The notes under the pieces: generated by a model
Database searches by the model: none
Seen by the model: the letters and a program-made list of their open reading frames with translations, nothing else
What the model was told of the DNA's origin: nothing
Translations under genes and position numbers: made by a program
Shown here: positions 39,031 through 47,717 of the stretch, in pieces
Layout of the letters: every line of letters starts with the position of its first letter
How positions within the stretch are numbered: position 1 is the first letter of the stretch
Source: Nocardia higoensis NBRC 100133
GTDB taxonomy: Bacteria > Actinomycetota > Actinomycetes > Mycobacteriales > Mycobacteriaceae
Assembly (NCBI RefSeq): GCF_000308595.1
Contig: NZ_BAGA01000025.1
Location: 1 to 62,498 of the forward strand
Length of the DNA stretch: 62,498 nucleotides
Direction: 5' to 3'

Positions 39031-40464
39031 CTACCGGCGCGCGGGCGTCCCGACGACGATCGCGCCGACGCCGCACTCCTCGAGCTCGTCGTTGCCCGTC
39101 GCCGTCGCGAATGCCTCGGTGCCGGAGAACGATTGCGCGCAGACTCCCAGGCCCATCGCGGTGCCCGCCAGATACAGCGTCTGGGTGAGCACGCCGACAT
39201 GCCGGAGGATCGTCGCGTACCCGGCCTGATCGCCGTCGCGCATGACCCGTCCGGCACGCGCGCCGACGACGATCAGCGCCTGTGGTTCGCGCACCACAGG
39301 CGCGGCGTCACCCATCTGCCGGGTGTCCGCTGCCTGCGCGGTGGCGCTGCCCGACAGCGCCGAACTGCCCGGGGACGCGGCGTCGGTGTGCAGGGCCGCG
39401 GCGGACGACGCCAGCATCCGCCGCACCGACGGCGAATCCGCGGGCGCGACCGGTCGCAGCACGTGCTCGAACGAGTCGTAGTGGTACATGCCCGCCGCCA
39501 GCCCGGCGACCTCGCGCACCACCGGATACAGCTCGAGTTCGTAGGCGCCGCCCCGGGACGGATACGGTCGCGACGGCGACTGCGCATCCACCGCGCGGCT
39601 GCGCGCCGTGCGGTACAGCAGCTCACCGAGCTGCTCGATCGTCATCGGCGCCGCGTCGTCGAAGGCTCGGGTGGACACCCGATCCTCCATCACCGCGGCA
39701 AGAGTCGGGTCGGACGCGCGCGCCGCCGCGAGATCGGGCGCGGGCAGCCGCACCGGCTCACCCAGGTAGTTCTGCCTGCGGGCGGGCGGCGCGGTGTTCT
39801 CGCTCGCCGCGATGGTCCCGGCGTGCGCGCCGAGCGTGCTACGCCGGTGCAACCACAGGTCGGCGGCGCTCCAGTTTCGTGCGCCCGGCTCGTTCTCCTC
39901 GGCCCACCCGTCCGCGACCAGGAACCCGCACCAGTGCAGATCCTCGGCGAACTGGCTCTTGACCGCGATCGGCAGGTTCGCGTCCGCCGAACCGAGACCG
40001 TCCAGCAGGGCGAGCAGCCGGGGATCGTGGATGCGCAGGGTGCACCAGGACCGGGGGTGCTCGAGCACGAAGCCCTCGGAATCACGGTGCAGCACCGCGA
40101 ACTTCGACAGCGTCGCCGACCACGAGGGCAGCGGGTGGTCGGGTCGCGGCACGGGCTGGGCGAACGGACGGATGGTGTAGAGATCGCGCCCGGCGTCGCG
40201 CACGGTGACCGCGAGCCAGCCGCCGTCGGCCAGGCGGTCGATCAGCGTGGCGACGTCCGCGCCGCCGGCCTGCGCGGCGATCTCCGAGACCGTCTTCGGG
40301 CCCTGGTTCAGCGTGCTCAGGGCGCGCACCTGGCCGTCGGCCAGGTCGGTCAGTTCCACATTGCGCGGTGGGGCGTGCAGGCTGGCACCCGCGGAGGTAG
40401 CTCTGAGGGTGACGCCGTCGCAGAGTGCGAATCGGGTCTGTTCGGAATATGTGACGGTGGGCAA
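39031..40464 (-). CDS. SagB-type flavin oxidoreductase (nitroreductase fold)
   Basis: 477 aa from a TTG at 40464, chosen for GGAGG 7 nt upstream. The C-terminal half (from about residue 240) is a nitroreductase/SagB dehydrogenase domain: RPYPSRGGAYELELYPVV, GMYHYDSFEHVL, YATILRHVGVLTQTLYLAG and MGLGVCAQ. The N-terminal half resembles the docking region that precedes SagB domains. SagB proteins use FMN to oxidise azolines to azoles in thiazole/oxazole-modified peptides. No precursor peptide or YcaO cyclodehydratase is nearby. Instead the gene follows a siderophore-binding lipoprotein by 38 nt, downstream of an IdeR box. Oxidation of an oxazoline siderophore or reduction of bound iron are both possible. 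Confidence 0.85.
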   Translation of the reverse strand: MPTVTYSEQTRFALCDGVTLRATSAGASLHAPPRNVELTDLADGQVRALSTLNQGPKTVSEIAAQAGGADVATLIDRLADGGWLAVTVRDAGRDLYTIRPFAQPVPRPDHPLPSWSATLSKFAVLHRDSEGFVLEHPRSWCTLRIHDPRLLALLDGLGSADANLPIAVKSQFAEDLHWCGFLVADGWAEENEPGARNWSAADLWLHRRSTLGAHAGTIAASENTAPPARRQNYLGEPVRLPAPDLAAARASDPTLAAVMEDRVSTRAFDDAAPMTIEQLGELLYRTARSRAVDAQSPSRPYPSRGGAYELELYPVVREVAGLAAGMYHYDSFEHVLRPVAPADSPSVRRMLASSAAALHTDAASPGSSALSGSATAQAADTRQMGDAAPVVREPQALIVVGARAGRVMRDGDQAGYATILRHVGVLTQTLYLAGTAMGLGVCAQSFSGTEAFATATGNDELEECGVGAIVVGTPARR

Positions 40465-40502
40465 CCGCTGACCTCCGCGTGTGGAACTGAACTTTCTGAC
40501 TC

Positions 40503-41480
40503 TTACTTCGCCGCGGCGGCGAACGCCGGGTCCAGCTTGTCCAGGATGTACGGAACCGACAGTGCCGTGGGCTGATTCACCGCGCTGATCTCCTGGGTGG
40601 TCAGGTACACCACCGAACCCTTCCGCACCGCGGGGAGCTCGTTGTAGCCGGGCAGCTGGCGGTAGCGCACGTCCATCCCGGGGGAGTAGCCGGCCAGCAG
40701 CAGATCCGCGGTCAGCTCGTCGACCCGCTCGGGCGACAGCGCGACGCGTCCCTGGCTGGCGGGCAGCGCCTGCAGGTTCTGCGGGATGGTCATGCCGAGA
40801 TCGGCGAACAGCTTCGACGAGCCGTCCTTCGGGTCGGTGAGCACCATCAGTTGCGAGGGGCTGGCCAGCCAGGTGCTGACGAAGGTCTTGCCCGCCAGAT
40901 CCGGGTTGGCCGCGGTGATCGCGGCGATCTTCTCGTCGACGTCCGCGATGACCTTGCTCGCCTCGTCCTGCTTGCCGAGCACCCGGCCGAGGGTGCTCAC
41001 CTGATCCTGCCAGGGCGTGATGATCGAGTCGGACAGGCCGGGCAGCACCGGGGCCACCTTGCTGAGGTCGTCGTAGGTCTTCTGATCGGCGATGAAGGGA
41101 TCGGCCAGGATCAGATCCGGCTCCAGCGCGGCGACCTGCTCGGCGATATTGCCGGTGGTGCTGATCTCGGTCGCGGAGTTCAGCGCGCCCGGGGGCTGCC
41201 AGGGCGAGGCGTTCTGCGCGGTGACCGCGACATTGTCGATATAGCCGACCGGGGTGACGCCCAGCGCCAGCGCGGTGTCGAGCCACTGGTTGCCCAGCGC
41301 GACGATCTTGCCCGGGGTGCCCTCGATGACGGTCTCACCGCGCCCGTGGGTGATGGTGGTGCCCGCTCCGGCGCCGCTGTCCTCGGACGATCCGCACGCC
41401 GCCACGCCGAGCACGAGCGCGCCGGCCACCGCGGCGACCGCGGCGCGTGCCCACACCCGAGTTCTACCGACAGACCTCAT
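40503..41480 (-). CDS. Iron-siderophore ABC transporter substrate-binding lipoprotein (FecB/FepB-like)
   Basis: 325 aa from the ATG at 41480 (AAGGAGAG upstream). It has a signal peptide with a lipobox-like GVAAC, so Cys29 is lipidated. The periplasmic-binding fold shows GKIVALGNQWLDTALALGV, QVAALEPDLILADPF and LLAGYSPGMD. Such proteins deliver ferric siderophores to an importer; no FecCD-type permease is encoded here, so it may share a distant one. The SagB-type gene follows in the same operon. An IdeR box lies about 60 bp upstream of the start, predicting repression when iron is plentiful. Confidence 0.9.
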   Translation of the reverse strand: MRSVGRTRVWARAAVAAVAGALVLGVAACGSSEDSGAGAGTTITHGRGETVIEGTPGKIVALGNQWLDTALALGVTPVGYIDNVAVTAQNASPWQPPGALNSATEISTTGNIAEQVAALEPDLILADPFIADQKTYDDLSKVAPVLPGLSDSIITPWQDQVSTLGRVLGKQDEASKVIADVDEKIAAITAANPDLAGKTFVSTWLASPSQLMVLTDPKDGSSKLFADLGMTIPQNLQALPASQGRVALSPERVDELTADLLLAGYSPGMDVRYRQLPGYNELPAVRKGSVVYLTTQEISAVNQPTALSVPYILDKLDPAFAAAAK

Positions 41481-41540
41481 CGTTTGCACTCTCCTTATTC
41501 CGAGAACCTCGCTCGACGGCCCGGCAGTTCCGAAACCAAC

Positions 41541-41559
41541 TGAGTTGAGGCTAACCTAT
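41541..41559. promoter_or_regulatory. IdeR/DtxR iron box
   Basis: TGAGTTGAGGCTAACCTAT matches the mycobacterial IdeR consensus (TTAGGTTAGGCTAACCTAA) at 15 of 19 positions. It lies between the divergent siderophore-binding lipoprotein and BacA-like transporter genes and could control both. Confidence 0.75.
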
Positions 41560-41677
41560 CCAACCTGCCCGCCAGGTGGTCACCTGCTCTTTTCCGGATG
41601 GACCGACGAGGAGCGCGCAGTCGCGGCGCGGGTTAGACTTCGCCGACTTTGTGCTCGTCGCGGGATGGGGAACTCGG

Positions 41678-43531
41678 TTGGAAACGTCAAGGGACTGGGG
41701 CAACGAGCTCCTCGAATCCCTGAAGTGGTTGGGCATCGCCTTCACCATCACCGCCGTCGGCTTCGCTGTCGTGGTGGCGCTGCTGCTCACGCTGACCAGG
41801 TGGGGCAGGCAGTTCTGGTCGGTCGCCGGAGGCTACTTCCGGGGCAGTGGTGCCTGGCGGACGCTGCTGTTCGTCGCGGCGCTGCTGTTCATGACGCTGG
41901 TGGTCGTCCGATTGAACGTCTTGCTCAGCTACTGGGGCAACGACATGTTCAGCTCGCTGCAGGCGGGCGGCTCCGCTCTCGCCTCGGGCGATTCCGCCGG
42001 CCTGTCCGAGGCCGAGGACGCCTTCTGGAAGTCGATGATCGTGTTCGCGGTGCTCATCGCGATCTGGATCGTCAACCAGCTGCTGAACCTCTATGCCTCG
42101 CTGGCCTTCGACATCCGCTGGCGCGTGTGGCTGACCGAGCACGTCACCACCGACTGGTTGCGTGATCGCGCGTTCTACCGGTCCCGGTTCATCGACAACA
42201 CCATCGACAATCCCGACCAGCGCGTGCAGCAGGACATCACCACATTCGTGACCCAGTCGCGGGTGCTGTCCCTCGGTGCGGTGGAAGCGGTGGTCTCCAT
42301 CGTGTCGTTCACCAAGATCCTGTGGGATCTGTCCGGGCCGATGACGCTCTTCGGTGTGACGATTCCGCGCGATGCGGTCTTCTGCGTCCTCATCTACGTC
42401 CTGCTCACCACCTTCATCGCCTTCTGGATCGGCCGCCCGCTGATCCGGATCAACTTCCTGCTCGAGCGGATGACCGCCAACTTCCGCTACGCGCTCGTGC
42501 GCGTGCGCGATTCCGCCGAGAGCGTGGCGTTCTATCGCGGTGAGGAGACCGAGCGCCGCGGTCTGCTCGCCCGATTCGCCGATGTGATCCGGGTGCAGTG
42601 GCAGTACGTCTTCCGCTACCTCAAGTTCCAGGGCTGGAACTTCACCGTCTCGCAGGCCGCGGTGATCTTCCCCTATCTGATCCAGGCTCCGCGCTTCTTC
42701 GACGGGGCGGTCAGCCTCGGCGGGGTGAACCAGACGGTTTCGGCCTTCGGCAACATCCACGATTCGCTGTCGTTCTTCCGCAACGCCTACGACGACTTCG
42801 CGGCCTACCGGGCCTCGCTGATCCGCCTCGACGGCCTGCTGGTCGCCGGCGACGAGTCCCGCGAACTGCCCGCGATGGCCGCGGGTGATATCGCCGACGG
42901 TGTGCGGCTGGACAAGGTCGATGTGCGCAAGCCGGACGGCTACGTGCTCATCGACGACCTCACCCTCACCCTCGACCCCGGCGACGCGCTCGTGGTGAAG
43001 GGGCCGTCGGGTAGCGGCAAGACCACGCTGCTGCGGGCGCTCGCGCAGATGTGGCCCTACGCGGACGGCAGGATCGATCGGCCGGCCGGGGACGACACAT
43101 TGTTCCTGTCGCAGGTCCCCTATCTGCCGCTGGGTGACCTGCGCGTCGCCGCCGAGTATCCGGGCAAGCCGGAGGACATCAGCGACGATCAGCTGCGTGC
43201 CGTGCTGGAGAAGGTGCATCTCGGACACCTGGTGAACAGGCTCGACGAGGAAGCCGACTGGGCCAAGATCTTGTCTCCGGGCGAGCAGCAGCGACTGGCG
43301 TTCGGGCGCGTGCTGCTGTTGAAGCCGAAGGTCGTGTTCATGGACGAGGCCACCTCGGCGGTCGATGAGGGCCTCGAGTATTCGCTGTACAAGCTGGTGC
43401 GCACCGAGCTGCCGGAGACCGTGGTCGTCAGCGTGGCCCATCGCAGTACCGTGGACCAGCACCACACCCGGAAGCTGGAACTCCGGGGCGACGGCGCGTG
43501 GACCCTCGAGTCGGTGACGGTCGACGCCTAG
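41678..43531 (+). CDS. BacA/SbmA-like ABC transporter (Rv1819c type), fused permease-ATPase
   Basis: 617 aa from a TTG at 41678 (GGGGA upstream); a GTG at 41651 is an alternative. About six transmembrane segments come first, with the SbmA/BacA region FDIRWRVWLTEHVTTDWL and FYRSRFIDNTIDNPDQR. The ATPase follows: Walker A GPSGSGKTT, a signature variant LSPGEQQRLAFGR, Walker B VVFMDEATSAVDE. Its relative in M. tuberculosis, Rv1819c, imports cobalamin and hydrophilic compounds, and SbmA takes up azole peptides such as microcin B17. It shares a control region with the iron operon, so uptake of an iron-linked compound is plausible. Confidence 0.88.
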   Translation: METSRDWGNELLESLKWLGIAFTITAVGFAVVVALLLTLTRWGRQFWSVAGGYFRGSGAWRTLLFVAALLFMTLVVVRLNVLLSYWGNDMFSSLQAGGSALASGDSAGLSEAEDAFWKSMIVFAVLIAIWIVNQLLNLYASLAFDIRWRVWLTEHVTTDWLRDRAFYRSRFIDNTIDNPDQRVQQDITTFVTQSRVLSLGAVEAVVSIVSFTKILWDLSGPMTLFGVTIPRDAVFCVLIYVLLTTFIAFWIGRPLIRINFLLERMTANFRYALVRVRDSAESVAFYRGEETERRGLLARFADVIRVQWQYVFRYLKFQGWNFTVSQAAVIFPYLIQAPRFFDGAVSLGGVNQTVSAFGNIHDSLSFFRNAYDDFAAYRASLIRLDGLLVAGDESRELPAMAAGDIADGVRLDKVDVRKPDGYVLIDDLTLTLDPGDALVVKGPSGSGKTTLLRALAQMWPYADGRIDRPAGDDTLFLSQVPYLPLGDLRVAAEYPGKPEDISDDQLRAVLEKVHLGHLVNRLDEEADWAKILSPGEQQRLAFGRVLLLKPKVVFMDEATSAVDEGLEYSLYKLVRTELPETVVVSVAHRSTVDQHHTRKLELRGDGAWTLESVTVDA

Positions 43532-43543
43532 CCCGATGACCTC

Positions 43544-43580
43544 GGCCCGGGCCGATACCGGATTTGGGTCGGCCCGGGCC
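43544..43580 (+). terminator. Terminator after the BacA-like transporter gene
   Basis: GGCCCGGGCCGA (43544-43555) pairs perfectly with TCGGCCCGGGCC (43569-43580), followed by CTCGTTTA. It separates the accessory island from the spc operon. Confidence 0.85.
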
Positions 43581-43772
43581 CTCGTTTACACTTGACCGGT
43601 TGCCTGCGGGAGCTCTGCCCGCAATTCGGCCGCGAACCCCCGGTGGTGGGCTCCGGAGTAATCGTTCGGATCCAGGAATACCGCTGGTAGGCGCGCGCCC
43701 GGAGGGTGACACGACCATGCCCGTCGGGTCGGAAATCCGGCGTGCTTTTACGTCCAGGTCAAGGAGGCTGAA
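43564..43772 (+). promoter_or_regulatory. Promoter and leader of the rplN (spc) operon
   Basis: TTGGGT (43564-43569) and TACACT (43587-43592) with 17-bp spacing form a weak sigma-70-like pair overlapping the terminator. They would give a leader of about 175 nt. AAGGAGG (43761-43767) lies 5 nt before the rplN GTG. I see no recognised leader element in between. Confidence 0.35.
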
Positions 43773-44141
43773 GTGATTCAGCAGGAGTCGCGACTGCGCG
43801 TCGCCGACAACACGGGTGCGAAGGAAATCCTCTGCATCCGCGTTCTCGGTGGTTCGTCGCGTCGCTATGCCGGTATCGGCGACATCATCGTCGCCACCGT
43901 GAAGGACGCCATCCCCGGCGGCAACGTCAAGCGGGGTGACGTGGTGAAGGCCGTCGTCGTGCGCACCGTCAAGGAGCGCCGCCGTCCGGACGGTTCCTAC
44001 ATCAAGTTCGACGAGAACGCCGCCGTTCTCATCAAGGCGGACAACGATCCGCGCGGCACTCGTATCTTCGGCCCCGTCGGCCGCGAGCTGCGCGACAAGA
44101 AGTTCATGAAGATCGTCTCGCTGGCTCCGGAGGTGCTCTGA
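43773..44141 (+). CDS. rplN: 50S ribosomal protein L14
   Basis: 122 aa. It starts [20 protein letters not shown] and contains [39 protein letters not shown] sequence, here seen as [12 protein letters not shown] and [13 protein letters not shown]. It is the first gene of the spc operon and is cut off from rpsQ by 9.3 kb. The gap to rplX is 1 nt. Confidence 0.98.
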   Translation: MIQQESRLRVADNTGAKEILCIRVLGGSSRRYAGIGDIIVATVKDAIPGGNVKRGDVVKAVVVRTVKERRRPDGSYIKFDENAAVLIKADNDPRGTRIFGPVGRELRDKKFMKIVSLAPEVL

Positions 44142-44142
44142 C

Positions 44143-44457
44143 ATGAAGGTGCACAAGGGCGACACCGTGCTCGTCATCTCGGGTAAGGACAAGGGTGCCA
44201 AGGGCAAGGTCATCCAGGCCTACCCGCAGGACAACCGCGTCCTCGTCGAGGGCGTCAACCGGATCAAGAAGCATGTCGCGGACTCCGCCAACCAGCGCGG
44301 CGCCTCCTCCGGCGGCATCGTGACCCAGGAAGCCCCCATCCACGTGTCCAACGTGATGGTCGTCGACTCCGACGGCAAGCCGACCCGCATCGGCTACCGG
44401 ACAGACGAGAACGGCAAGCGGGTCCGCATCTCCCGTCGCAACGGGAAGGACATCTGA
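44143..44457 (+). CDS. rplX: 50S ribosomal protein L24
   Basis: 104 aa. The KOW motif [20 protein letters not shown] and [14 protein letters not shown] identify L24, an early assembly protein. It starts 1 nt after the rplN stop; rplE begins 2 nt after its own stop. Confidence 0.98.
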   Translation: MKVHKGDTVLVISGKDKGAKGKVIQAYPQDNRVLVEGVNRIKKHVADSANQRGASSGGIVTQEAPIHVSNVMVVDSDGKPTRIGYRTDENGKRVRISRRNGKDI

Positions 44458-44459
44458 GC

Positions 44460-45023
44460 ATGACTACGACTGAGAAGACCCAGCCGCGCCTGAAGGTTCG
44501 CTACCGCGAAGAGGTCAGGGACGCGCTGAACAACGAGTTCGACTACGCCAACGTGATGCAGATCCCGGGCGTGGTGAAGGTCGTCGTGAACATGGGTGTC
44601 GGCGACGCCGCCCGTGACGCGAAGCTGATCAACGGCGCCGTCGAGGACTTGGCCCTCATCACCGGCCAGAAGCCGCTGGTCCGCAAGGCCACCAAGTCCA
44701 TCGCGCAGTTCAAGCTGCGTGAGGGCATGCCGATCGGCGCGAAGGTCACCCTGCGTGGCGACCGCATGTGGGAGTTCCTGGACCGCCTGGTCTCCATCGC
44801 GCTGCCCCGTATCCGCGACTTCCGCGGCCTGTCGCCGAAGCAGTTCGACGGCAACGGCAACTACACGTTCGGTCTGAGCGAGCAGTCGATGTTCCACGAG
44901 ATCGACGTGGACTCCATCGACCGTCCGCGCGGTATGGACATCACCGTGGTCACCACCGCGACCAACAACGAAGAAGGCCGTGCCCTGCTGAAGCACCTCG
45001 GCTTCCCGTTCAAGGAGAACTGA
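44460..45023 (+). CDS. rplE: 50S ribosomal protein L5
   Basis: 187 aa. [33 protein letters not shown], and [20 protein letters not shown] are L5 features. It binds 5S rRNA in the central protuberance. Confidence 0.98.
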   Translation: MTTTEKTQPRLKVRYREEVRDALNNEFDYANVMQIPGVVKVVVNMGVGDAARDAKLINGAVEDLALITGQKPLVRKATKSIAQFKLREGMPIGAKVTLRGDRMWEFLDRLVSIALPRIRDFRGLSPKQFDGNGNYTFGLSEQSMFHEIDVDSIDRPRGMDITVVTTATNNEEGRALLKHLGFPFKEN

Positions 45024-45026
45024 GCC

Positions 45027-45212
45027 ATGGCGAAGAAAGCTCTGGTCAACAAGGCCAACCGGAAGCCGAAGTTCGCGGTTCGCGCCTACACCCGCTGCCA
45101 GCGCTGCGGCCGGCCGCACGCGGTCTACCGCAAGTTCGGCCTGTGCCGCGTGTGCCTGCGCGACATGGCGCACAAGGGCGAGCTGCCCGGCGTGCACAAG
45201 AGCTCCTGGTGA
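45027..45212 (+). CDS. rpsZ: 30S ribosomal protein S14, type Z (zinc-binding)
   Basis: 61 aa. Two CxxC pairs (Cys24/Cys27 and Cys40/Cys43) bind zinc, so this is the short C+ form of S14. It is followed by two hairpins, so transcription ends here in this window; the usual next gene, rpsH, is not present. Confidence 0.97.
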   Translation: MAKKALVNKANRKPKFAVRAYTRCQRCGRPHAVYRKFGLCRVCLRDMAHKGELPGVHKSSW

Positions 45213-45214
45213 GC

Positions 45215-45235
45215 TGACGCCCGGACCGGGCGTCA
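45215..45235 (+). terminator. First short hairpin after rpsZ
   Basis: TGACGCCCG and CGGGCGTCA form a 9-bp stem with a 3-nt loop starting 2 bp after the rpsZ stop. Confidence 0.6.
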
Positions 45236-45248
45236 CCAACTGAACATC

Positions 45249-45287
45249 CACGAGGGCACGGACTTTCGACAAGTCCGTGCCCTCGTG
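45249..45287 (+). terminator. Main terminator after rpsZ
   Basis: A perfect 17-bp stem (45249-45265 with 45271-45287, loop TCGAC). Its strength and position suggest it ends the rplN-rplX-rplE-rpsZ transcript. Confidence 0.88.
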
Positions 45288-45581
45288 CGTCGGTGGAGCG
45301 ATCCGCGCCGCAGCCGGCAGGTGCGCAGCCTGCGCGCGGTGTTACGCGAAGGACGGCATCCCCTGGTACTGGGAGGTAGCGCTGGACCGCGAGCGCAGTG
45401 CCCTCCGCTACGTCCACGCCTATGCCTTGGAGACCACCCACGGGCGGCTGCCCGCGGGCGTGCGTCCGCTGTATCCGGCCGACTATCTGCTGGTCGGCAC
45501 ATGGACATGGGGGCGTCGGACGGGATCGACCTCGACATTCCCTTCCCGATCCGCATCCCTTGGTCGGAACTCGAGTTCTGA
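45285..45581 (+). pseudogene. Uma2-family (DUF820) endonuclease remnant
   Basis: The frame beginning near 45343 encodes YAKDGIPWYWEVALDRE then LRYVHAYALE and YPADYLLVGTW, which resembles the C-terminal half of Uma2 proteins (YAxAGIPxYWxVD). The matching upstream piece (RSRQVRSLRAVL) and the C-terminal end (GIDLDIPFPIRIPWSELEF) are in another frame. The N-terminal half, including the first catalytic residues, is missing; the rpsZ terminator abuts the remnant. A start-to-stop frame exists but does not follow the conserved protein. I regard it as decayed. Confidence 0.55.
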
Positions 45582-45727
45582 ACCCGCGCAGCCGATTCCG
45601 TTCGCCATCCAACCGAGACGAAGGGCAGGCACGGCCGCGGCCGATATCGCGTTCCCGGCGCCGATGAATCCCTGTCGCTCGCTTCGTCTGAACTCTCGAC
45701 AGCGATTCACCGACAGAGGAGTAGACG

Positions 45728-46339
45728 ATGCGGAAGATCACCGCGGGCTTGTTCATTGCGGTCGACGGCGTGGTCGAGGACCCGCAGGATTGGCACTTCC
45801 CCTATTTCGACGACGACATGGGGGCCGCGGTGGACGCCCAGCTCGGCAGTGCCGACACGTTGCTGCTGGGTCGCAAGACCTACGACAGTTTCGCGGGTGC
45901 GTGGCCGGAGCGGGAGGCGGCGGGCGGCGACGATGCCGCCTTCGCCGCGAAGCTCGGCGATGCCCGCAAGATCGTGGTCACTCGGCAGAACCTCGAGTTC
46001 CACTGGCGCAACTCCGAGGTCATCGGTGGCGAGCTGATCGAGGCCGTGACCGCGTTGAAGAACGAGCCGGGTGGCGATATCGCCATGAGCGGGTCGGTGT
46101 CGGTGGTGCGGCAACTACTGGCCGCCGGGCTGCTGGACGAATTGCACCTGCTGGTGCATCCGATCGTGGTGGGCAAGGGGGAGCGGCTGTTCGAGGACGG
46201 GACCTCTACCATGCCGTTGCGGCTGCTGTCGTCGCGGACCTTCGGCACCGGCGTGCTGAACCTGGTCTACACCCGCGCCGCGGCAGGTGACGGGAGCTAC
46301 GAGGACGCCCGCGTCCACCTGGCCGAGGCCTCGCGGTAG
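45728..46339 (+). CDS. Dihydrofolate reductase family protein (RibD C-terminal-like)
   Basis: 203 aa. Features are KITAGLFIAVDGVVEDPQDW at the N-terminus, LLLGRKTYDSFAGAWPE, and DELHLLVHPIVVGKGERLFEDG at the C-terminus, as in the large YyaP/RibD_C family of NADPH-binding reductases. GAGGAG precedes the ATG. It stands alone; substrate unknown. It is distinct from the essential FolA. Confidence 0.88.
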   Translation: MRKITAGLFIAVDGVVEDPQDWHFPYFDDDMGAAVDAQLGSADTLLLGRKTYDSFAGAWPEREAAGGDDAAFAAKLGDARKIVVTRQNLEFHWRNSEVIGGELIEAVTALKNEPGGDIAMSGSVSVVRQLLAAGLLDELHLLVHPIVVGKGERLFEDGTSTMPLRLLSSRTFGTGVLNLVYTRAAAGDGSYEDARVHLAEASR

Positions 46340-46349
46340 CGGATCGGGC

Positions 46350-46706
46350 TCACACGGTCCGTGTCAGCGCGCGTTCCCTGGCGAGGAAGAAGAACGGGAT
46401 CGCCGTCGCGATGCCGACACCGAAGGTGAGCACCATCGACGCTGCCCACCACCGGAGGATGCCGAGGCGCTTGGCCTCGCCGAAGGCCCAGGTGTGGAAG
46501 CCGACGACGACGAAGCCGAGGTCGGTCATCGCGAAGCGGCCCGGCGTCGTCCGGAGGATGTCGCCGACGAAGAAGTCGGCGACCGATCGCGGGCCGTTCT
46601 TCTGCACGTACGGGATGGCGATCGCGTTCTGGCCGATGAAGGCGGTCAGAAAGATGACCAGCAGTGCGCGTTCGCGCCAGGCCGGCGCGACGTCGAGGGT
46701 CGGCAT
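46350..46706 (-). CDS. DUF2834 membrane protein
   Basis: 118 aa from the ATG at 46706 (GGGAGAA about 6 nt upstream); a longer frame adds 38 unlikely residues. Three hydrophobic segments are visible: ALLVIFLTAFIGQNAIAI, TDLGFVVVGFHTWAFG and WAASMVLTFGVGIATAIPFF. This is the DUF2834 pattern. Function is unknown. It is convergent with the reductase gene across only 10 bp. Confidence 0.78.
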   Translation of the reverse strand: MPTLDVAPAWRERALLVIFLTAFIGQNAIAIPYVQKNGPRSVADFFVGDILRTTPGRFAMTDLGFVVVGFHTWAFGEAKRLGILRWWAASMVLTFGVGIATAIPFFFLARERALTRTV

Positions 46707-46924
46707 CGTGTGTTCTCCCGATTCGTTTCGCGGTGAGTGAGCAGTCGTCGAACAGACTGTCTCGCAAGACTGACACGGCCGGTGCCCGATGCGACGGAAT
46801 CGGGCTCGACAGCAGATCACGGCGGCGGGTTCAGGATCTCCCGCTCACCGATCGTCGTCACGATTTCCGGTGGCGCCGGGCCGACCGCGCCCGCCCGGCG
46901 GGGCGAGGCAGGCGCGGGGCCGGG

Positions 46925-47488
46925 TCAGGACAGGGCGATGCGGGCGCCGGGCGAGCTCTCGGTGGCGTGCATGACGAGGGTGGCCGGGGTCGCGTCCGCG
47001 GGGATGTCGAAGGCCAGTTGCAGGGTGGTGGCCGCGCCGGGGTTGTACTCGTGGCGGAATTCGCCGTTGAGGGACATGTTGCCGACGAGATCGGGGGCGT
47101 AGGTGGCGCCCTTGTCGTCGACGAGTTCCTGATAGGAGTAGTCGAAGACGCTGCGGGTGGCGCCGGTGTTGGTGACCTGGACATGGACGACGGCGAACTG
47201 GCCGTCGGGTTCGCGCCCGGAGGTGGGTCCGCCGATCTTGCCCACGCCGATTTCGGTGCGGGCGAGAATGAATTCGAACTGGCCGTCGCTGATCGGCAAG
47301 CTGCTGCGAGCCGGCACCGGGATCTGGGTGGGCTTGCCCTGGGATGCGGCGTTCGAGTCGCTGCCGCAGCCGGCACCGAACAGGCACACCGCGCTGAGCA
47401 CGAGCACGATCCAGGTGGGCACGAGCCGGGGGAAAAGCCTGCCGTCGGTTCTTCGCAGGGCTCCGGGAACTGTGTTGCGCGGCTTCAT
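46925..47488 (-). CDS. DUF4352-type lipoprotein
   Basis: 187 aa from the ATG at 47488. The N-terminus has an Arg-rich stretch, a hydrophobic segment WIVLVLSAVCLF and lipobox FGAGC, so it should be a lipoprotein. The rest, including FAVVHVQVTNTGATRSVFDYS and LVDDKGATYAPD, fits the immunoglobulin-like DUF4352 fold found in Gram-positive lipoproteins. The ribosome binding site is weak. Partner and role unknown. Confidence 0.72.
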   Translation of the reverse strand: MKPRNTVPGALRRTDGRLFPRLVPTWIVLVLSAVCLFGAGCGSDSNAASQGKPTQIPVPARSSLPISDGQFEFILARTEIGVGKIGGPTSGREPDGQFAVVHVQVTNTGATRSVFDYSYQELVDDKGATYAPDLVGNMSLNGEFRHEYNPGAATTLQLAFDIPADATPATLVMHATESSPGARIALS

Positions 47489-47717
47489 CACACATTTCTC
47501 ACTGTTGTAGCGGTTACGGCACGGCCTCCCGGTCACCACGGGTCGGCCGCGACAGCACTGTAACCGCCCTTATGGGCGCGCACACCGGATTCGCCGCCGT
47601 ACCTTCCGATCAGGGTTCGATGGGCGACGCGGTGGCGCAGTTCCTCGGTCGTGTCCGCGGAGGAGCGGTCGATGGCGCGCTTCATCGACAGCAGCGCGAG
47701 GGGGAGACTCCGGCCGG

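Noticed and set aside
40465..41286. N-terminal extension of the SagB-type protein
   Set aside because: It is a shadow of the siderophore-binding lipoprotein gene; TTG 40464 has a good ribosome binding site.
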